A stretch of DNA of 64,000 bases from CAVVKW01 sp963761705 (GTDB lineage Bacteria > Verrucomicrobiota > Verrucomicrobiia > Chthoniobacterales > JAATET01), in NCBI GenBank assembly GCA_963761705.1, contig CAVXHK010000001.1, forward strand, positions 310,001-374,000. The letters run 5' to 3'. Of the stretch, positions 1 through 8,759 are shown piece by piece. The notes beneath the pieces are model-generated. The model ran no database searches, had not been told where the DNA came from, and worked only from the letters and a program-made list of their open reading frames with translations. The position numbers were made by a program, and so were the translations under genes. Position 1 is the stretch's first letter, and each line of letters opens with the position of its first letter.

Positions 1-1521
1 CGCCATCTCGTCGCTCTCGAATCCCTGGAGCCGGAATCGGATCGCGTTTCCTGGGACTTGGCGCGGGTCCGGTCCGTCAGCACCGACGAGTCGTCCCGAG
101 CCGCCGGACTCGCGGCGGTGGAAGCCATCGCGACCGGGGAAAACCCCTTCGTCGCCGACGCCCAGCGGCACTTAGTCCGCCTCGCTCTGTCCCGTCAGGA
201 TTTCTACACCGCGAATCGATGGGCGGAGAAGCTCGTCGCGCGACCCGACGCGACCGCTGAAGATCAGATCCTTTTTTTGGACACCGAGTTCGCCTCGCAG
301 AGTTTCACCCTCCCAGGCACGATCTCGGAAACGTTCGAGCACGCGCGAGATCGCCCCGAAGACGCACCCCTGATCATCGCTTACCTGACAGCGCGGGGAT
401 TGGCCGACCGGGTCGCCACCTGGTTCGAGCAACTCCCACCGGACGTCCGCTCCGACCAGTCGATGCAACTGGCGTCGTTCGATTTTGCCCTGCAAACCGG
501 CGATTGGAGCCTCGTTTTCGAGATTCTACGCGGCGAGCACGCGCCGCACACGTTGAGTCCCGAGTTCGTGGACGCGACGGAGACAGGGTTGGCTGATCAT
601 CGCCGGGGCGACCCGGAAGCGATCGCCGCGTGGCAGGAGGCCATCCGCTCGTCCGGCGGGGATCCGGCCTCCACTTACCTTCTCGCCTCGATGGCGAAGG
701 CGGCGTCGTGGCCCCAGGCAAACCGGGCGGCTCTCTGGCGACTCACCGAATTGGTGGGACAAAATCCCAAGATCTGGCTCGAGGTCCTGAAGCTCGAGCT
801 GCAAGCCAAAGACTCCGTCGGCATCCTGCGGGCTTTGTCGGGAGCCGTCCGGGCTGACCCCGACGATCGACAGGTTCGCAACGACTGGATTCTCCTCAAT
901 CTTCTCCTGGATCAAGGTAACCCGGATGATTTGCTGAAACTCGCCGCGGACAACGCCTCGTTCGCCCCCGACAATTTCTTCTACACCTCGACCCACGCAA
1001 TGGCGCTTTCGACCGTCGGACGTCACGCCGAAGCCGTCGCCGCCATCGAACTCATCGACCCAGCCGACCAAAATCGACCCGAGCGGGCCCTCTACGTCGG
1101 CACCGTTCTCGTCGCCGCGGGGGAGTTCGAGCGGGCCCAGCGGTACCTCGATCTGGCGGAATCGGCCCGCGGGAGCTTTCTCCCGGAGGAAGAGGCCATG
1201 CTGTCGCGCGGTCAGGCCGTCGCCTCCGGCGCGGCCTCCGTCAGCGACGAGGTTGCCCGCCTGACCACTCGCCGGGAGATGACCGAGTCGGAGGCCGCCG
1301 AGTTCGCCGCGACCCTGCAAGCCCAACGCCGCGCCGGCGAGGGTTTGGACTCGGAAGAAATTGCCCAATCGCTGCGGGAAGCAGCGGACCGCGGCCAGCG
1401 TTCCCCCGAGGAAATCGAGCAAATTCTCCAGGGCATCCGCGGGGAATCGGCACCGGGTGCGTCCACCCCCGAATCAGCTTCGTCCGAAGCATCCGCGAAC
1501 GGAGGGGAGACCTCCCGTTAG
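1..1521 (+). CDS. TPR-repeat protein, 5' end outside window
   Basis: The reading frame is open from base 1, so the TTG at 58 is not a convincing start and the gene probably begins upstream. At least 506 residues are visible. The product is rich in Ala, Glu and Leu, with helix-turn-helix pairs resembling tetratricopeptide repeats, for example around the RALYVGTVLVAAGEFERAQ segment. The C-terminal 80 residues are charged, then Ser/Glu/Pro-rich and probably disordered. No catalytic motif is visible. TPR proteins are common next to exosortase loci, where they are thought to act in polymer assembly or export, so a scaffold role in the exopolysaccharide machinery is an inference from position only. 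Confidence 0.6.
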   Translation, partial: RHLVALESLEPESDRVSWDLARVRSVSTDESSRAAGLAAVEAIATGENPFVADAQRHLVRLALSRQDFYTANRWAEKLVARPDATAEDQILFLDTEFASQSFTLPGTISETFEHARDRPEDAPLIIAYLTARGLADRVATWFEQLPPDVRSDQSMQLASFDFALQTGDWSLVFEILRGEHAPHTLSPEFVDATETGLADHRRGDPEAIAAWQEAIRSSGGDPASTYLLASMAKAASWPQANRAALWRLTELVGQNPKIWLEVLKLELQAKDSVGILRALSGAVRADPDDRQVRNDWILLNLLLDQGNPDDLLKLAADNASFAPDNFFYTSTHAMALSTVGRHAEAVAAIELIDPADQNRPERALYVGTVLVAAGEFERAQRYLDLAESARGSFLPEEEAMLSRGQAVASGAASVSDEVARLTTRREMTESEAAEFAATLQAQRRAGEGLDSEEIAQSLREAADRGQRSPEEIEQILQGIRGESAPGASTPESASSEASANGGETSR

Positions 1522-1678
1522 ACCAATCCGACCGATTCATTTTTTCTTGAACGATTTGAATCCGCCAGTCTACTGGTAGTCGGGTGGAGCGTTTCGGCGT
1601 CACGAATCTGTGTTCAATGCGAGGTGCCGGCTCCCGTCACCACGGGCGGCAGCATCGCAACAAGGGGCCCCGTGAGGG

Positions 1679-2224
1679 GTGGGGGAGTCCGCGGTGAGTT
1701 CGGTGACCGTAGAAATGTCCGGACAGTCCGCCGAAGCGCCAACGGACCGGATTCAGGAATTTCAGCTCGAATGCATCGAGCTATTCGCTCACGCTGCCCG
1801 CGCCCTGGCCTTGCCGAAGTCGGTCGGGCAGATCTACGGGTTGCTCTTTTCCAGCCAAACCGACTTGAGCCTCGACGAAGTGGCGCTCAAACTCAAAATC
1901 AGCCGGGGCTCGGCGAGTCAGGGCCTGCGCTGGCTCCGCGACATCGGGGCCGCGCGGCTGAGCTTCGTGCCCGGAGACCGGCGGGACCGCTTCACCGCCG
2001 AAACCGAGCTTCGCCGGCTGGCCACGGGATTTCTCCGGGAGACCGCCGAACCTCACCTCCGCAACGGCGAGGACCACCTGGCGCGATTGCAAGAATCGTG
2101 GAAGGAAATGGCCCCAAGCGAGGAACGTGAATTCTCCAAGAACCGCATCTCGAAGCTGCGCCGCTGGCACAAATTCGCCAACCAGACCCTCCCGCTCATC
2201 CTCAAGGTCGCGGGGAAATTCTAA
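1679..2224 (+). CDS. GbsR/MarR-family winged-helix transcriptional regulator
   Basis: A 181-residue protein. Residues about 40-110 read as a winged helix: LPKSVGQIYGLLFSS, then SLDEVALKLKISRGSASQGL as the recognition region, then a wing around FVPGDRRDRF. This is the pattern of GbsR-like MarR relatives. The C-terminal half is helical and probably dimerises. GTG at 1679 is used here, but GTG at 1694 or ATG at 1715 are also possible and would remove a poorly conserved leader. It lies directly upstream of gmd and the exosortase in the same direction, so control of the polysaccharide locus is plausible but unproven. Confidence 0.75.
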   Translation: MGESAVSSVTVEMSGQSAEAPTDRIQEFQLECIELFAHAARALALPKSVGQIYGLLFSSQTDLSLDEVALKLKISRGSASQGLRWLRDIGAARLSFVPGDRRDRFTAETELRRLATGFLRETAEPHLRNGEDHLARLQESWKEMAPSEEREFSKNRISKLRRWHKFANQTLPLILKVAGKF

Positions 2225-2261
2225 ATTGCTCGGAAGGTCCCTGGTCAAAAAGTTATTTGAG

Positions 2262-2456
2262 AATCGTTGGAGCGATTGATTTCGAACCGTCGATCCTCCT
2301 CCGCCGACCTTTGACGTCCCGACCTTCCGACCTTCCGACCTTCCGACCTTCAGACCTTCAGACCTTCAGACCTTCAGACCTTCAGACCTTCAGACCTTCA
2401 GACCTTCAGACCTTCCGACCTTCCGACCTTCAGACCTTCCGACCTTCCGACCTTTT
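2262..2456. repeat. Short hairpin plus 17-unit GACCTTCM tandem array abutting gmd
   Basis: A 16-base imperfect inverted repeat (AATCG...CGATT) at 2262-2277 is followed by seventeen consecutive 8-bp units from 2321 to 2456. Units are GACCTTCC or GACCTTCA, and the last is GACCTTTT. The gmd ATG begins at the very next base, 2457. No purine-rich ribosome-binding sequence is left in front of gmd. The 8-bp period is not a multiple of three. Confidence 0.9.
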
Positions 2457-3509
2457 ATGAAAACAGCAATGATCACCGGGATCACCGGTCAAGACGGGTC
2501 CTACCTCGCCGAGCAACTTCTCGCGAAGGGATACGAAGTCCACGGCATGATCCGCCGCTCCAGCAGCTTCAACACCGAGCGGATCGACCACCTCTACCGC
2601 GACCCGGAGATTCTCGACAAAAAGCTCTTCCTCCACCACGGCGACCTCACCGATTCGTCCAACCTCAACCGTCTGCTCGAGAAGATCGGCCCGGACGAGA
2701 TCTACAACCTCGGTGCGCAGAGCCACGTGAAGGTTTCGTTCGAAGTCCCGGAGTACACCGCCGAAGTCGACGGGATCGGCACCCTTCGCTTCCTCGACGC
2801 CATCAAAGAGGTCGGTCTCAAGGACAAGGTCCGGTTTTACCAGGCCTCGACCAGCGAGCTCTACGGCCTCGTCCAGGAGGTCCCGCAGACCGAGAAGACC
2901 CCGTTTTATCCCCGCTCGCCCTACGGCGTCGCCAAGCTCTACGGCTATTGGATCATCGTCAACTACCGCGAGTCCTACGGGATCCACGCGTCGAACGGCA
3001 TCCTCTTCAATCACGAATCTCCCCGTCGCGGTGAGACGTTCGTCACCCGCAAGATCACCCGCGCCGCCGGTCGCATCAAGGAAGGTCTCGAAGATTGCCT
3101 GTTCATGGGCAACATCGACTCCCAGCGCGACTGGGGCTACGCGCCCGAATACACGGACGCCATGTGGCACATCCTCCAGCAAGACGAACCCGGCGATTAC
3201 GTCGCCGCCACGAACGAGATGCACTCCGTTCGGGAGTTCATCGACGAGACGTTCAAGCACCTCGGCATGGAACTCGAGTTCCGGGGCGAAGGCGTCAACG
3301 AGACCGGCGTCGAGAAATCAACCGGTCGGACGCTCTTCCGCATCGACCCCAGCTACTTCCGCCCCGCCGAAGTCGAACTCCTCATCGGGGACGCCACCAA
3401 AGCCAAGGAAACCTTCGGCTGGGAACCGAAAACGAAATTCGCCGAACTGGTCAAGATCATGGCCGACGCCGACTGGAAGCTCGCGCAGAAAGAGCGAAGG
3501 AATAAGTGA
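2457..3509 (+). CDS. gmd: GDP-mannose 4,6-dehydratase
   Basis: Converts GDP-D-mannose to GDP-4-keto-6-deoxy-D-mannose, the branch point to GDP-fucose, GDP-rhamnose and GDP-perosamine. The 350-residue length is normal for the family. The N-terminal Rossmann motif TGITGQDGSYLAE binds NADP. The catalytic segment STSELYGL is followed by SPYGVAK with the Tyr-x3-Lys pair. GDP-mannose-binding segments such as FNHESPRRGETFVTRK are intact. The start at 2457 gives the canonical MKTAMITGITGQDG N-terminus. No downstream GDP-sugar reductase or aminotransferase is in the window, so the final sugar is unknown. The 8-bp array runs up to the start codon. Confidence 0.95.
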   Translation: MKTAMITGITGQDGSYLAEQLLAKGYEVHGMIRRSSSFNTERIDHLYRDPEILDKKLFLHHGDLTDSSNLNRLLEKIGPDEIYNLGAQSHVKVSFEVPEYTAEVDGIGTLRFLDAIKEVGLKDKVRFYQASTSELYGLVQEVPQTEKTPFYPRSPYGVAKLYGYWIIVNYRESYGIHASNGILFNHESPRRGETFVTRKITRAAGRIKEGLEDCLFMGNIDSQRDWGYAPEYTDAMWHILQQDEPGDYVAATNEMHSVREFIDETFKHLGMELEFRGEGVNETGVEKSTGRTLFRIDPSYFRPAEVELLIGDATKAKETFGWEPKTKFAELVKIMADADWKLAQKERRNK

Positions 3510-3542
3510 GTCGCAAGGTCCAAGGTCGAAGCGTCAGGTCAG

Positions 3543-3801
3543 AATCGCTGGTGCGATTGAAGCTGGGGAGCGCACGCGTCCCCGCGTGTGAGATGCGGCG
3601 TCCCGCCGCATCGCAGCAAGCACTTTGGTAGGGCAGGCCGTCCGCGCCCACCGCCATCCCTACGGCCCATCAAAAAAATCGCACCAGCGATTCAATCCCG
3701 ACCACTCCGACCACTCCGACCACTCCGACCACTCCGACCACTCCGACCACTCCGACCTTCCGACCTTCCGACCTTCCGACCTTCCGACCTTCCGACCTTC
3801 C
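3543..3801. repeat. Paired AATCGC hairpins and two tandem arrays upstream of exosortase
   Basis: The gmd-exosortase gap (3510-3817) is almost entirely repeat. AATCGC(4)GCGATT hairpins lie at 3543-3558 and, in the opposite orientation, at 3677-3692. Six 9-bp GACCACTCC units follow at 3700-3753, then six 8-bp GACCTTCC units at 3754-3801. The exosortase ATG follows 16 bases after the array. No other gene is visible in the gap. Confidence 0.88.
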
Positions 3802-3817
3802 GACCCGAGAACATCCC

Positions 3818-4738
3818 ATGCAACCCCCCGAAACCATGACCCAACCAAAGAACCGCGCCCACACCGTCGCGTTTCCGGAGTGGGCACCCTTCGCGATCAT
3901 CACGTTAATCTGGCTGCCGGCGCTGATGCGATTCAGCGTCGAGTGGTCGATCAATCCGCAGTATTACTACGGTTGGTCGGTTCCGCTGCTTTCGGCCTAC
4001 CTGATCTACGATCGATGGTTGGCGCGGCCGACACCGGTCCCGCCCGAGCGGATACTGGTGCCGGCGATATTGATTATCCTGTGCGCCTTGCCGCAGTTGC
4101 CCCTGCGTCTGGTCGGCGAGGCGAACACGGATTGGCGGTTCGTTTCCTGGATCATGGGGCTGAACGCGTTGGCGATCGGCCTCGCGATCCTCTACATCCA
4201 AGGCGGTTGGCGGTGGCTGGGCTTCTTCGCTCTCCCAGTTCTTTTTCTGCTCACCGCCATCCCGTGGCCGTCCGGTGCCGAGAAGCTGCTGGTTCAGGGC
4301 CTGATGCGCGTCAACGCCGAGATCGCCGCCAACCTCGTCGGAATCGTCGGCATCCCGGCGGTCGCTCAGGGCAACGTGATCGAGGTGCCCACCGGGGTGT
4401 TGGGCGTCAACGAGGCCTGCAGCGGCATCCGGTCTCTTCAATCCACCCTCATGGCCGCCGCCTTCTTGGGATTGCTTTACCGACGGTCTTTGATCGGCCT
4501 CGGCTGCCTGATTTTCCTCGGTTCCCTCATCGCGTTCGTCTGCAACGTCATCCGCACAACGTTCCTCACCTACCAGGGAGCCACGAACGGCATCGAAGCC
4601 GTCGACAAGTGGCACGACTCAGCCGGATTCTTCATTCTCGGCGTCGTGCTCGTGTGTCTGTGGGGGATGAGCCAGTGGCTCGAGCGCTCGGAAAGGAAAG
4701 GATCTGAACGAAAGAGTGCTGAGGAAGCAAAGGTCTGA
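3818..4738 (+). CDS. Exosortase (EpsH/XrtA-like transpeptidase)
   Basis: A polytopic inner-membrane cysteine transpeptidase that processes and sorts proteins with a PEP-CTERM-like C-terminal tripartite signal. The 306 residues contain about eight hydrophobic segments. The family catalytic residues are present: Cys201 in EACSGIRS, Arg246 in CNVIRTTFLT and His266 in DKWHDSAGF. The C-terminus is charged and soluble. ATG 3818 is taken; ATG at 3836 would also work. The partner EpsI (12380) is normally adjacent or fused, but here a 7.6-kb island of toxin-antitoxin genes and repeats separates them. No PEP-CTERM substrate was recognised in the window. The exosortase subtype cannot be assigned by eye. 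Confidence 0.93.
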   Translation: MQPPETMTQPKNRAHTVAFPEWAPFAIITLIWLPALMRFSVEWSINPQYYYGWSVPLLSAYLIYDRWLARPTPVPPERILVPAILIILCALPQLPLRLVGEANTDWRFVSWIMGLNALAIGLAILYIQGGWRWLGFFALPVLFLLTAIPWPSGAEKLLVQGLMRVNAEIAANLVGIVGIPAVAQGNVIEVPTGVLGVNEACSGIRSLQSTLMAAAFLGLLYRRSLIGLGCLIFLGSLIAFVCNVIRTTFLTYQGATNGIEAVDKWHDSAGFFILGVVLVCLWGMSQWLERSERKGSERKSAEEAKV

Positions 4739-4851
4739 AGATGCATTGAAACCCACCCGGTGTGGCTGGAGTCTGGCTCGACCTGAATAGGATTCGTGTC
4801 ATCCGGCGGACCGAAAGGGGGTGGCTTTCAATCCAATCGAAGCTAAATTGC

Positions 4852-5181
4852 ATGACAATGCTGCAACAACGCGACGAGCAGCGAAGGCAAACGCGCCTCG
4901 AGCTTTTCGACGAGACCCGGCGAACGCTTTTTGCCGAGCTTCGTGCCCGGCTCCCCCGCGGGACGGTGGTATGGATCTTTGGCTCGTTGGCTCGACGAGG
5001 AGTCTTCAACGCAGCTTCCGACGTCGACATCGCTCTGGAATGTGAGCCAGCGGGGTCGAGTTGTTTTCGCCTGAGTTCCGAGTTGGACGAAGCTGTTGGC
5101 CGCCCCGTCGATGTGGTGCTGCTGAATGAAAGTCGGCTGGCCGCTCAGATCCAAAGCGCGGGAGAAAAATGGACGCTATAG
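4852..5181 (+). CDS. mntA: MntA-like nucleotidyltransferase antitoxin
   Basis: A 109-residue minimal nucleotidyltransferase. The motif GSLARRG...SDVDI (Gly44-Ser45 and Asp57-x-Asp59) is the polymerase-beta fold signature; the spacing between GS and DxD is one residue longer than usual. The downstream HepT-like gene overlaps by 13 bases, the typical operon of type VII MntA-HepT systems. There MntA adds AMP to a tyrosine of HepT and silences its RNase. ATG 4852 is preferred over an upstream GTG frame extension because the extension looks like noncoding sequence. It opens accessory island 1, directly after the exosortase gene. Confidence 0.8.
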   Translation: MTMLQQRDEQRRQTRLELFDETRRTLFAELRARLPRGTVVWIFGSLARRGVFNAASDVDIALECEPAGSSCFRLSSELDEAVGRPVDVVLLNESRLAAQIQSAGEKWTL

Positions 5182-5651
5182 GCTTGGCCACGCTGCATCG
5201 GGAAATGCAGGAGGATGTGCGCGTGATGCACGACGCGTTCGATCTTGCGACGGAGCGTTTTTCCCACGCTGGAGCGATGGGCTTGGAGTCGACGGCGCAT
5301 CATTTATGCCGGTTCTACAACGCGTGCGAACAAATGGCTTTGCGAGTGGCGAAGGCATTCGAAAATCATATCGATGACGACCGAGGATGGCACACCGCTC
5401 TCCTCACGCGGATGAGCCTGGAGATCGGAGGGATTCGCCCGGCCCTGATCCCGTTGGATCTCAAACCCGATCTCCAAGAGTTGAAAGGGTTTCGACACGT
5501 TTTCGTTCATGCTTACGAGTTGCGGTTGGACGAAGAAAAGCTGCGATTGCTTATCCAATACGCCGGCCGGGTGAATGCGCGGTTGGATGAAATGATCAAA
5601 GTCTTCGCGGATCGTGCTTTCGAAGACGCAGATCCGGATTCTACATCGTAG
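5169..5651 (+). CDS. hepT: HepT-like HEPN ribonuclease toxin
   Basis: A 160-residue all-helical protein. The HEPN RNase motif R-x4-H-x-Y is visible as RHVFVHAY (Arg109, His114, Tyr116). In characterised HepT proteins, Arg and His form the RNase site and Tyr is the residue AMPylated by MntA. The start codon lies inside the 3' end of the MntA-like gene, so the pair is probably translationally coupled. At 160 residues it is somewhat longer than the usual HepT of about 130-140. R1 repeats begin about 155 bases downstream. The module is likely a type VII toxin-antitoxin pair; activity is inferred from motifs only. Confidence 0.8.
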   Translation: MDAIGLATLHREMQEDVRVMHDAFDLATERFSHAGAMGLESTAHHLCRFYNACEQMALRVAKAFENHIDDDRGWHTALLTRMSLEIGGIRPALIPLDLKPDLQELKGFRHVFVHAYELRLDEEKLRLLIQYAGRVNARLDEMIKVFADRAFEDADPDSTS

Positions 5652-5806
5652 AAGTCGAGTGAACGGGTAGCTGGTAATACTAACGAGCAACCAGCAACTC
5701 ACATCCGGGAAGCTCGCAGAGCTCCTCCCCAGCGCGGATGAAATCATGAATTCCGCGATGTTCCTCGGGACAAACATCGCGACGATCAAGAGCGTCGTGA
5801 GGAGCT

Positions 5807-6510
5807 TTTGATTCTCGCGCAGAGGCGCAGAGGCGCAGAGATTGATACAAATGGCGATGGGTTTCACGCAAAGAGCGCTAAACCTACAGATCAGCTGTTT
5901 CCAAAAACAAAAACTCAATAACTATCACCTGTATCTCAGCCCTCAGCGCCTCCGCGCCTCTGCGGGAGAAAAGCATTCAATACAGGAACTCGCGCAACCG
6001 AAGGCTCGGGGGAGCCGAAGGTAGACGAAAAGCCCGAAGGGTGACCGAGCTGGGTTGCGAGGGAATCAAAGACGCAGAGGCGCAGAGATTGATACAAATG
6101 GCGATGGGTTTCACGCAAAGAGCGCTAAACCTACAGATCCGCTAATTCCAATAACTAGTAACTGTATCTCAGCCCTCCGCGTCTCTGCGCCTCTGCGGGC
6201 TAAAAGTATCAATACAGGGACTCGCGCAGAGACGCAGAGGCGCAGAGATTGATACAAATGCGGATCAGGAAGAGCTGAGAGAGAAGAACGGATGAAAGCC
6301 AAAAAAGCTAAATCTTAAAAAGAATCCCCTCCGCGTCTCTGCGCCTCTGCGGGCTAAAAGTATCAATACAGGGACTCGCGCAGAGGCGCAGAGATTCATA
6401 CAAATGCGGATGAGAAAAGGCTGAAAGAGAAGAACAGGGGAAATTAAAGGAAGCTGAATCTTCTAAAGAATCCCCTCCGCGTCTCAGCGCCTCTGCGCGA
6501 TTCATCGTAT
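5807..6510. repeat. R1 hairpin-repeat block A
   Basis: Several copies of an interspersed element (R1) lie between the HepT and AbrB modules. Each copy carries the arms CTCTGCGCCTCTGCG and CGCAGAGGCGCAGAG around a loop containing GTATCAATACAGGGACTCG, followed by about 80 bases of semi-conserved linker (for example GATGAGAAAAGGCTGAAAGAG). One copy at 5989-6062 contains the nested branched insert R1b. Predicted peptides here (LRLCASARVPVLIL and similar) are translations of the repeat. No gene is seen. Confidence 0.9.
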
Positions 6511-6608
6511 TATGCAACCAGAGGGTGAGGTTCGCGCGGAGGCGCGGGAAGAGTGTTAGTTGTTGGCTGGACGGTGGACATGACGAAACTACATGATATG
6601 TTTTTCGG

Positions 6609-6860
6609 ATGAGTGAATCGACATTGACCGAACGGGGACAGGTATCCATCCCGGCGAAAATACGTAAATCCATGGGGTTGAAAGCTGGGCAACGGCTGCA
6701 ATGGGAGCAGGTGTCCGCTCTGGAGTGCCGTATCTCCGCAATCGAGCCGCACGGTGACGGTCCACTTTCTGTATTGGGGTATGCCGCAAGGATTCGGGAG
6801 AATTCCGGACGTTCGACCGACGATTGGATGAAAGAGTTGCGAGCGGGCGAGATGCAATAG
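6609..6860 (+). CDS. AbrB/MazE-type antitoxin
   Basis: An 83-residue protein whose first 50 residues match the swapped-hairpin AbrB/SpoVT fold: TLTERGQVSIPAKIRKSMGLKAGQRLQWE. Such antitoxins bind their own promoter and cover the active site of the partner toxin with the C-terminal tail, here RSTDDWMKELRAGEMQ. A PIN-domain gene begins four bases after its stop codon, so the two form a vapBC-like operon. The family is recognised confidently; the pairing rests on adjacency. Confidence 0.85.
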   Translation: MSESTLTERGQVSIPAKIRKSMGLKAGQRLQWEQVSALECRISAIEPHGDGPLSVLGYAARIRENSGRSTDDWMKELRAGEMQ

Positions 6861-6863
6861 CCC

Positions 6864-7286
6864 ATGTGGATTGTTGACACCTGCATTGTCCTCGATGTGT
6901 TCGAGGATGATCCCGAGTTTGGGAGAAAATCGGCGAACCTGCTTGAAAAACTATGTGGCGAAGGACTCTGCATCTGCCCCGTAACCATGGTCGAGCTGTC
7001 TCCAGCCTTTCAAGGCGATCTCTCGGAGCAGAAAAAATTCCTCTCGCTTGCCCGCATCTCGTTTTCCGCGAATTGGTCAGTTTTGGATACCGAAACGGCC
7101 CATCAGGCGTGGAGTGATTATGTCCACCTCCGCCGTCGCGAGGTCACACCAAGACGCCCGATCGCGGACATCCTGATCGGGGCATTCGCGTCAAATCGAA
7201 AAGGTTTGGTGACTCGGAACGCCAAAGACTTTCGACCTTGGTATCCCAAACTTGCCATCCAGGAGTCCGGCGCATCCTCCGGGTAG
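6864..7286 (+). CDS. vapC: VapC-like PIN-domain ribonuclease toxin
   Basis: A 140-residue PIN protein. Acidic residues expected for Mg2+ binding are visible in order: Asp in WIVDTC near the N-terminus, Glu in TMVELS, Asp in RPIADILIGAFA, and Asp in RNAKDF. VapC toxins cleave tRNA or rRNA. ATG 6864 directly follows the AbrB-type antitoxin. R1 repeats begin about 20 bases after the stop, so the module is tightly boxed by repeat blocks A and B. Confidence 0.88.
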   Translation: MWIVDTCIVLDVFEDDPEFGRKSANLLEKLCGEGLCICPVTMVELSPAFQGDLSEQKKFLSLARISFSANWSVLDTETAHQAWSDYVHLRRREVTPRRPIADILIGAFASNRKGLVTRNAKDFRPWYPKLAIQESGASSG

Positions 7287-7304
7287 CTAATAACCAGTAA
7301 CCAA

Positions 7305-7905
7305 TAACTGTATCTCAGCCCTCCGCGTCTCCGCGCCTCTGCGGGCTAAAAGTATCGATACAGGAACTCGCGCAGAGGCGCAGAGACGCAGAGATCGATA
7401 CAAATGCGGATGATGAAGAGCTGAAAAGAAGAACGGATGATATCCAAAGAAGCTAGATCTTAAAAAGAATCCCCTCCGCGCCTCTGCGCCTCTGCGGGCT
7501 AAAAGTATCAATACAGGAACTCGCGCAGAGGCGCAGAGATTGATACAAATGCGGATGATGAAGAGTTGAAAAGAAGAACGGATGAAAATCAAAGAAGCTA
7601 AATCTTAAAAAGAATCCCCTCCGCGTCTCTGCGCCTCTGCGGGCTAAAAGTATCAATACAGGAACTCGCGCAACCGAAGGCTCGGGGGAGCCGAAGATAG
7701 ACGAAAAGCCCGAAGGGTGACCGAGCTGGGTTGCGAGGGAATCAAAGACGCAGAGGCGCAGAGATTGATACAAATGAGGATGAGAAGGAGCTGAAACAGA
7801 AGAACGGATGAAATCCAAGGAAGCTAAATCTTAAAAAGAATCCCCTCTGCGCCTCTGCGCCTCTGCGGGAGAAAAGTATCAATACAGGAACTCGCGCAGA
7901 GGCGC
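7305..7905. repeat. R1 hairpin-repeat block B
   Basis: Four or more R1 hairpins in head-to-tail order, with linkers such as AAAGAAGCTAAATCTTAAAAAG. The copy at 7321-7401 carries GTATCGAT in the loop and ATCGATAC just after the stem. Both differ from the usual GTATCAAT/ATTGATAC at matching positions. A nested R1b insert lies at 7665-7739. No gene is seen between 7287 and 7971. Confidence 0.9.
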
Positions 7906-7971
7906 GAGTCATTCCGAATCACGCAACTGATCCAAGTTGACCGGGTTAAATGATCGCGTTACGATATCAAA

Positions 7972-8187
7972 ATGAAATCAATTCTCATCCGAAACGTCTC
8001 GCCCGAGACCGTTCAGCGGCTGAAGGCCAACGCCCGCGCTAATCATCGCTCGTTGCAAGGCGAGCTTCACGCATTGATTGAAGCGGGGATCGGCGTTCCC
8101 GACTCGTCGGAGCCCGAGTTCGAGCTGCGAACGGTGCGAACCGATGGAACGCAGCGTTGGACCCGGGAAGAAATGTATGCGGATTGA
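7972..8187 (+). CDS. FitA-like ribbon-helix-helix antitoxin
   Basis: A 71-residue protein. The N-terminal MKSILIRNVSPETVQRLKANARAN is the short strand plus helix of FitA/Arc-type ribbon-helix-helix DNA-binding proteins. The C-terminal part is an acidic and aromatic tail (RWTREEMYAD) that would contact the toxin. The stop codon overlaps the start of the downstream PIN gene by 11 bases. Members of this family normally repress their own operon as dimers bound to an inverted repeat. Confidence 0.85.
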   Translation: MKSILIRNVSPETVQRLKANARANHRSLQGELHALIEAGIGVPDSSEPEFELRTVRTDGTQRWTREEMYAD

Positions 8188-8650
8188 GCCGGGATCTCGG
8201 GTGAGTCTCGACACCAATGTCCTGCTAGACGCAACTGACGAGGGTCGCGCTCGACACGGCGTTGCCATGCGACTCTTGGTCGAATCCCAGAGCCGTGGAA
8301 TCGGCCTCTTCGTCGCAGCGCAAGTGATCCGCGAATATCTCGTAGTCGCCACCCGACCTCTTACGGCGAACGGTCTCGATCTTTCCATTGACGATGCGCT
8401 TTTCAACGTCCGGCAGTTGACGCGCCAAACCACCCTCCTCTGGGAGACCGTCGGGGCCTCCCAACTCTTTCTCGACTGGGCCCGGGAGCTTGGCGTTACG
8501 GGCACGAAACTTCACGACCTCCAGATCCTTGCCACGACTCACAGCGCTGGCATCCCGTGCCTCGTGACCTCGAACATCGACGATTTTCCGTCCAGAGTCG
8601 GCCCGCTCGTCTTCCCTCTCGGCGAATTGGACTGGGGGAATGGGGACTAA
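8177..8650 (+). CDS. vapC: VapC-like PIN-domain toxin
   Basis: A 157-residue PIN protein from ATG 8177, which overlaps the 3' end of the antitoxin gene. An upstream ATG in this frame (8078) would run antisense-like through the antitoxin coding sequence and is rejected. The PIN motifs are SLDTNVLLDA, VIREY, TKLHDLQILATT and TSNIDDF, giving the conserved acidic residues. Likely an Mg2+-dependent endoribonuclease neutralised by the FitA-like partner. Confidence 0.85.
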   Translation: MRIEPGSRVSLDTNVLLDATDEGRARHGVAMRLLVESQSRGIGLFVAAQVIREYLVVATRPLTANGLDLSIDDALFNVRQLTRQTTLLWETVGASQLFLDWARELGVTGTKLHDLQILATTHSAGIPCLVTSNIDDFPSRVGPLVFPLGELDWGNGD

Positions 8651-8759
8651 GGATCCATTAGGTTCAGTCGGGTCAGGGCCCGTGCCCGTCTCCCGCCTCG
8701 AGGACAGGTTTCAACAATTACCCCGACGAGTCCTTGGCCCGTCAGTTCGATCCTGCCGT

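Noticed and set aside
526..1422. A 298-residue minus-strand frame opposite the TPR gene
   Set aside because: Shadow of GC-rich coding on the other strand, with composition typical of such shadows and no motifs.
2321..3801. Possible CRISPR array
   Set aside because: Units are 8-9 bp and directly contiguous with no spacers, and no cas genes are present.
7453..7818. Minus-strand open frames encoding peptides such as HLYQSLRLCASARVPVLIL, found in every R1 block
   Set aside because: They are direct translations of the R1 repeat in one frame. Copies share DNA identity in all frames, have no independent start or ribosome-binding site, and break at linkers.
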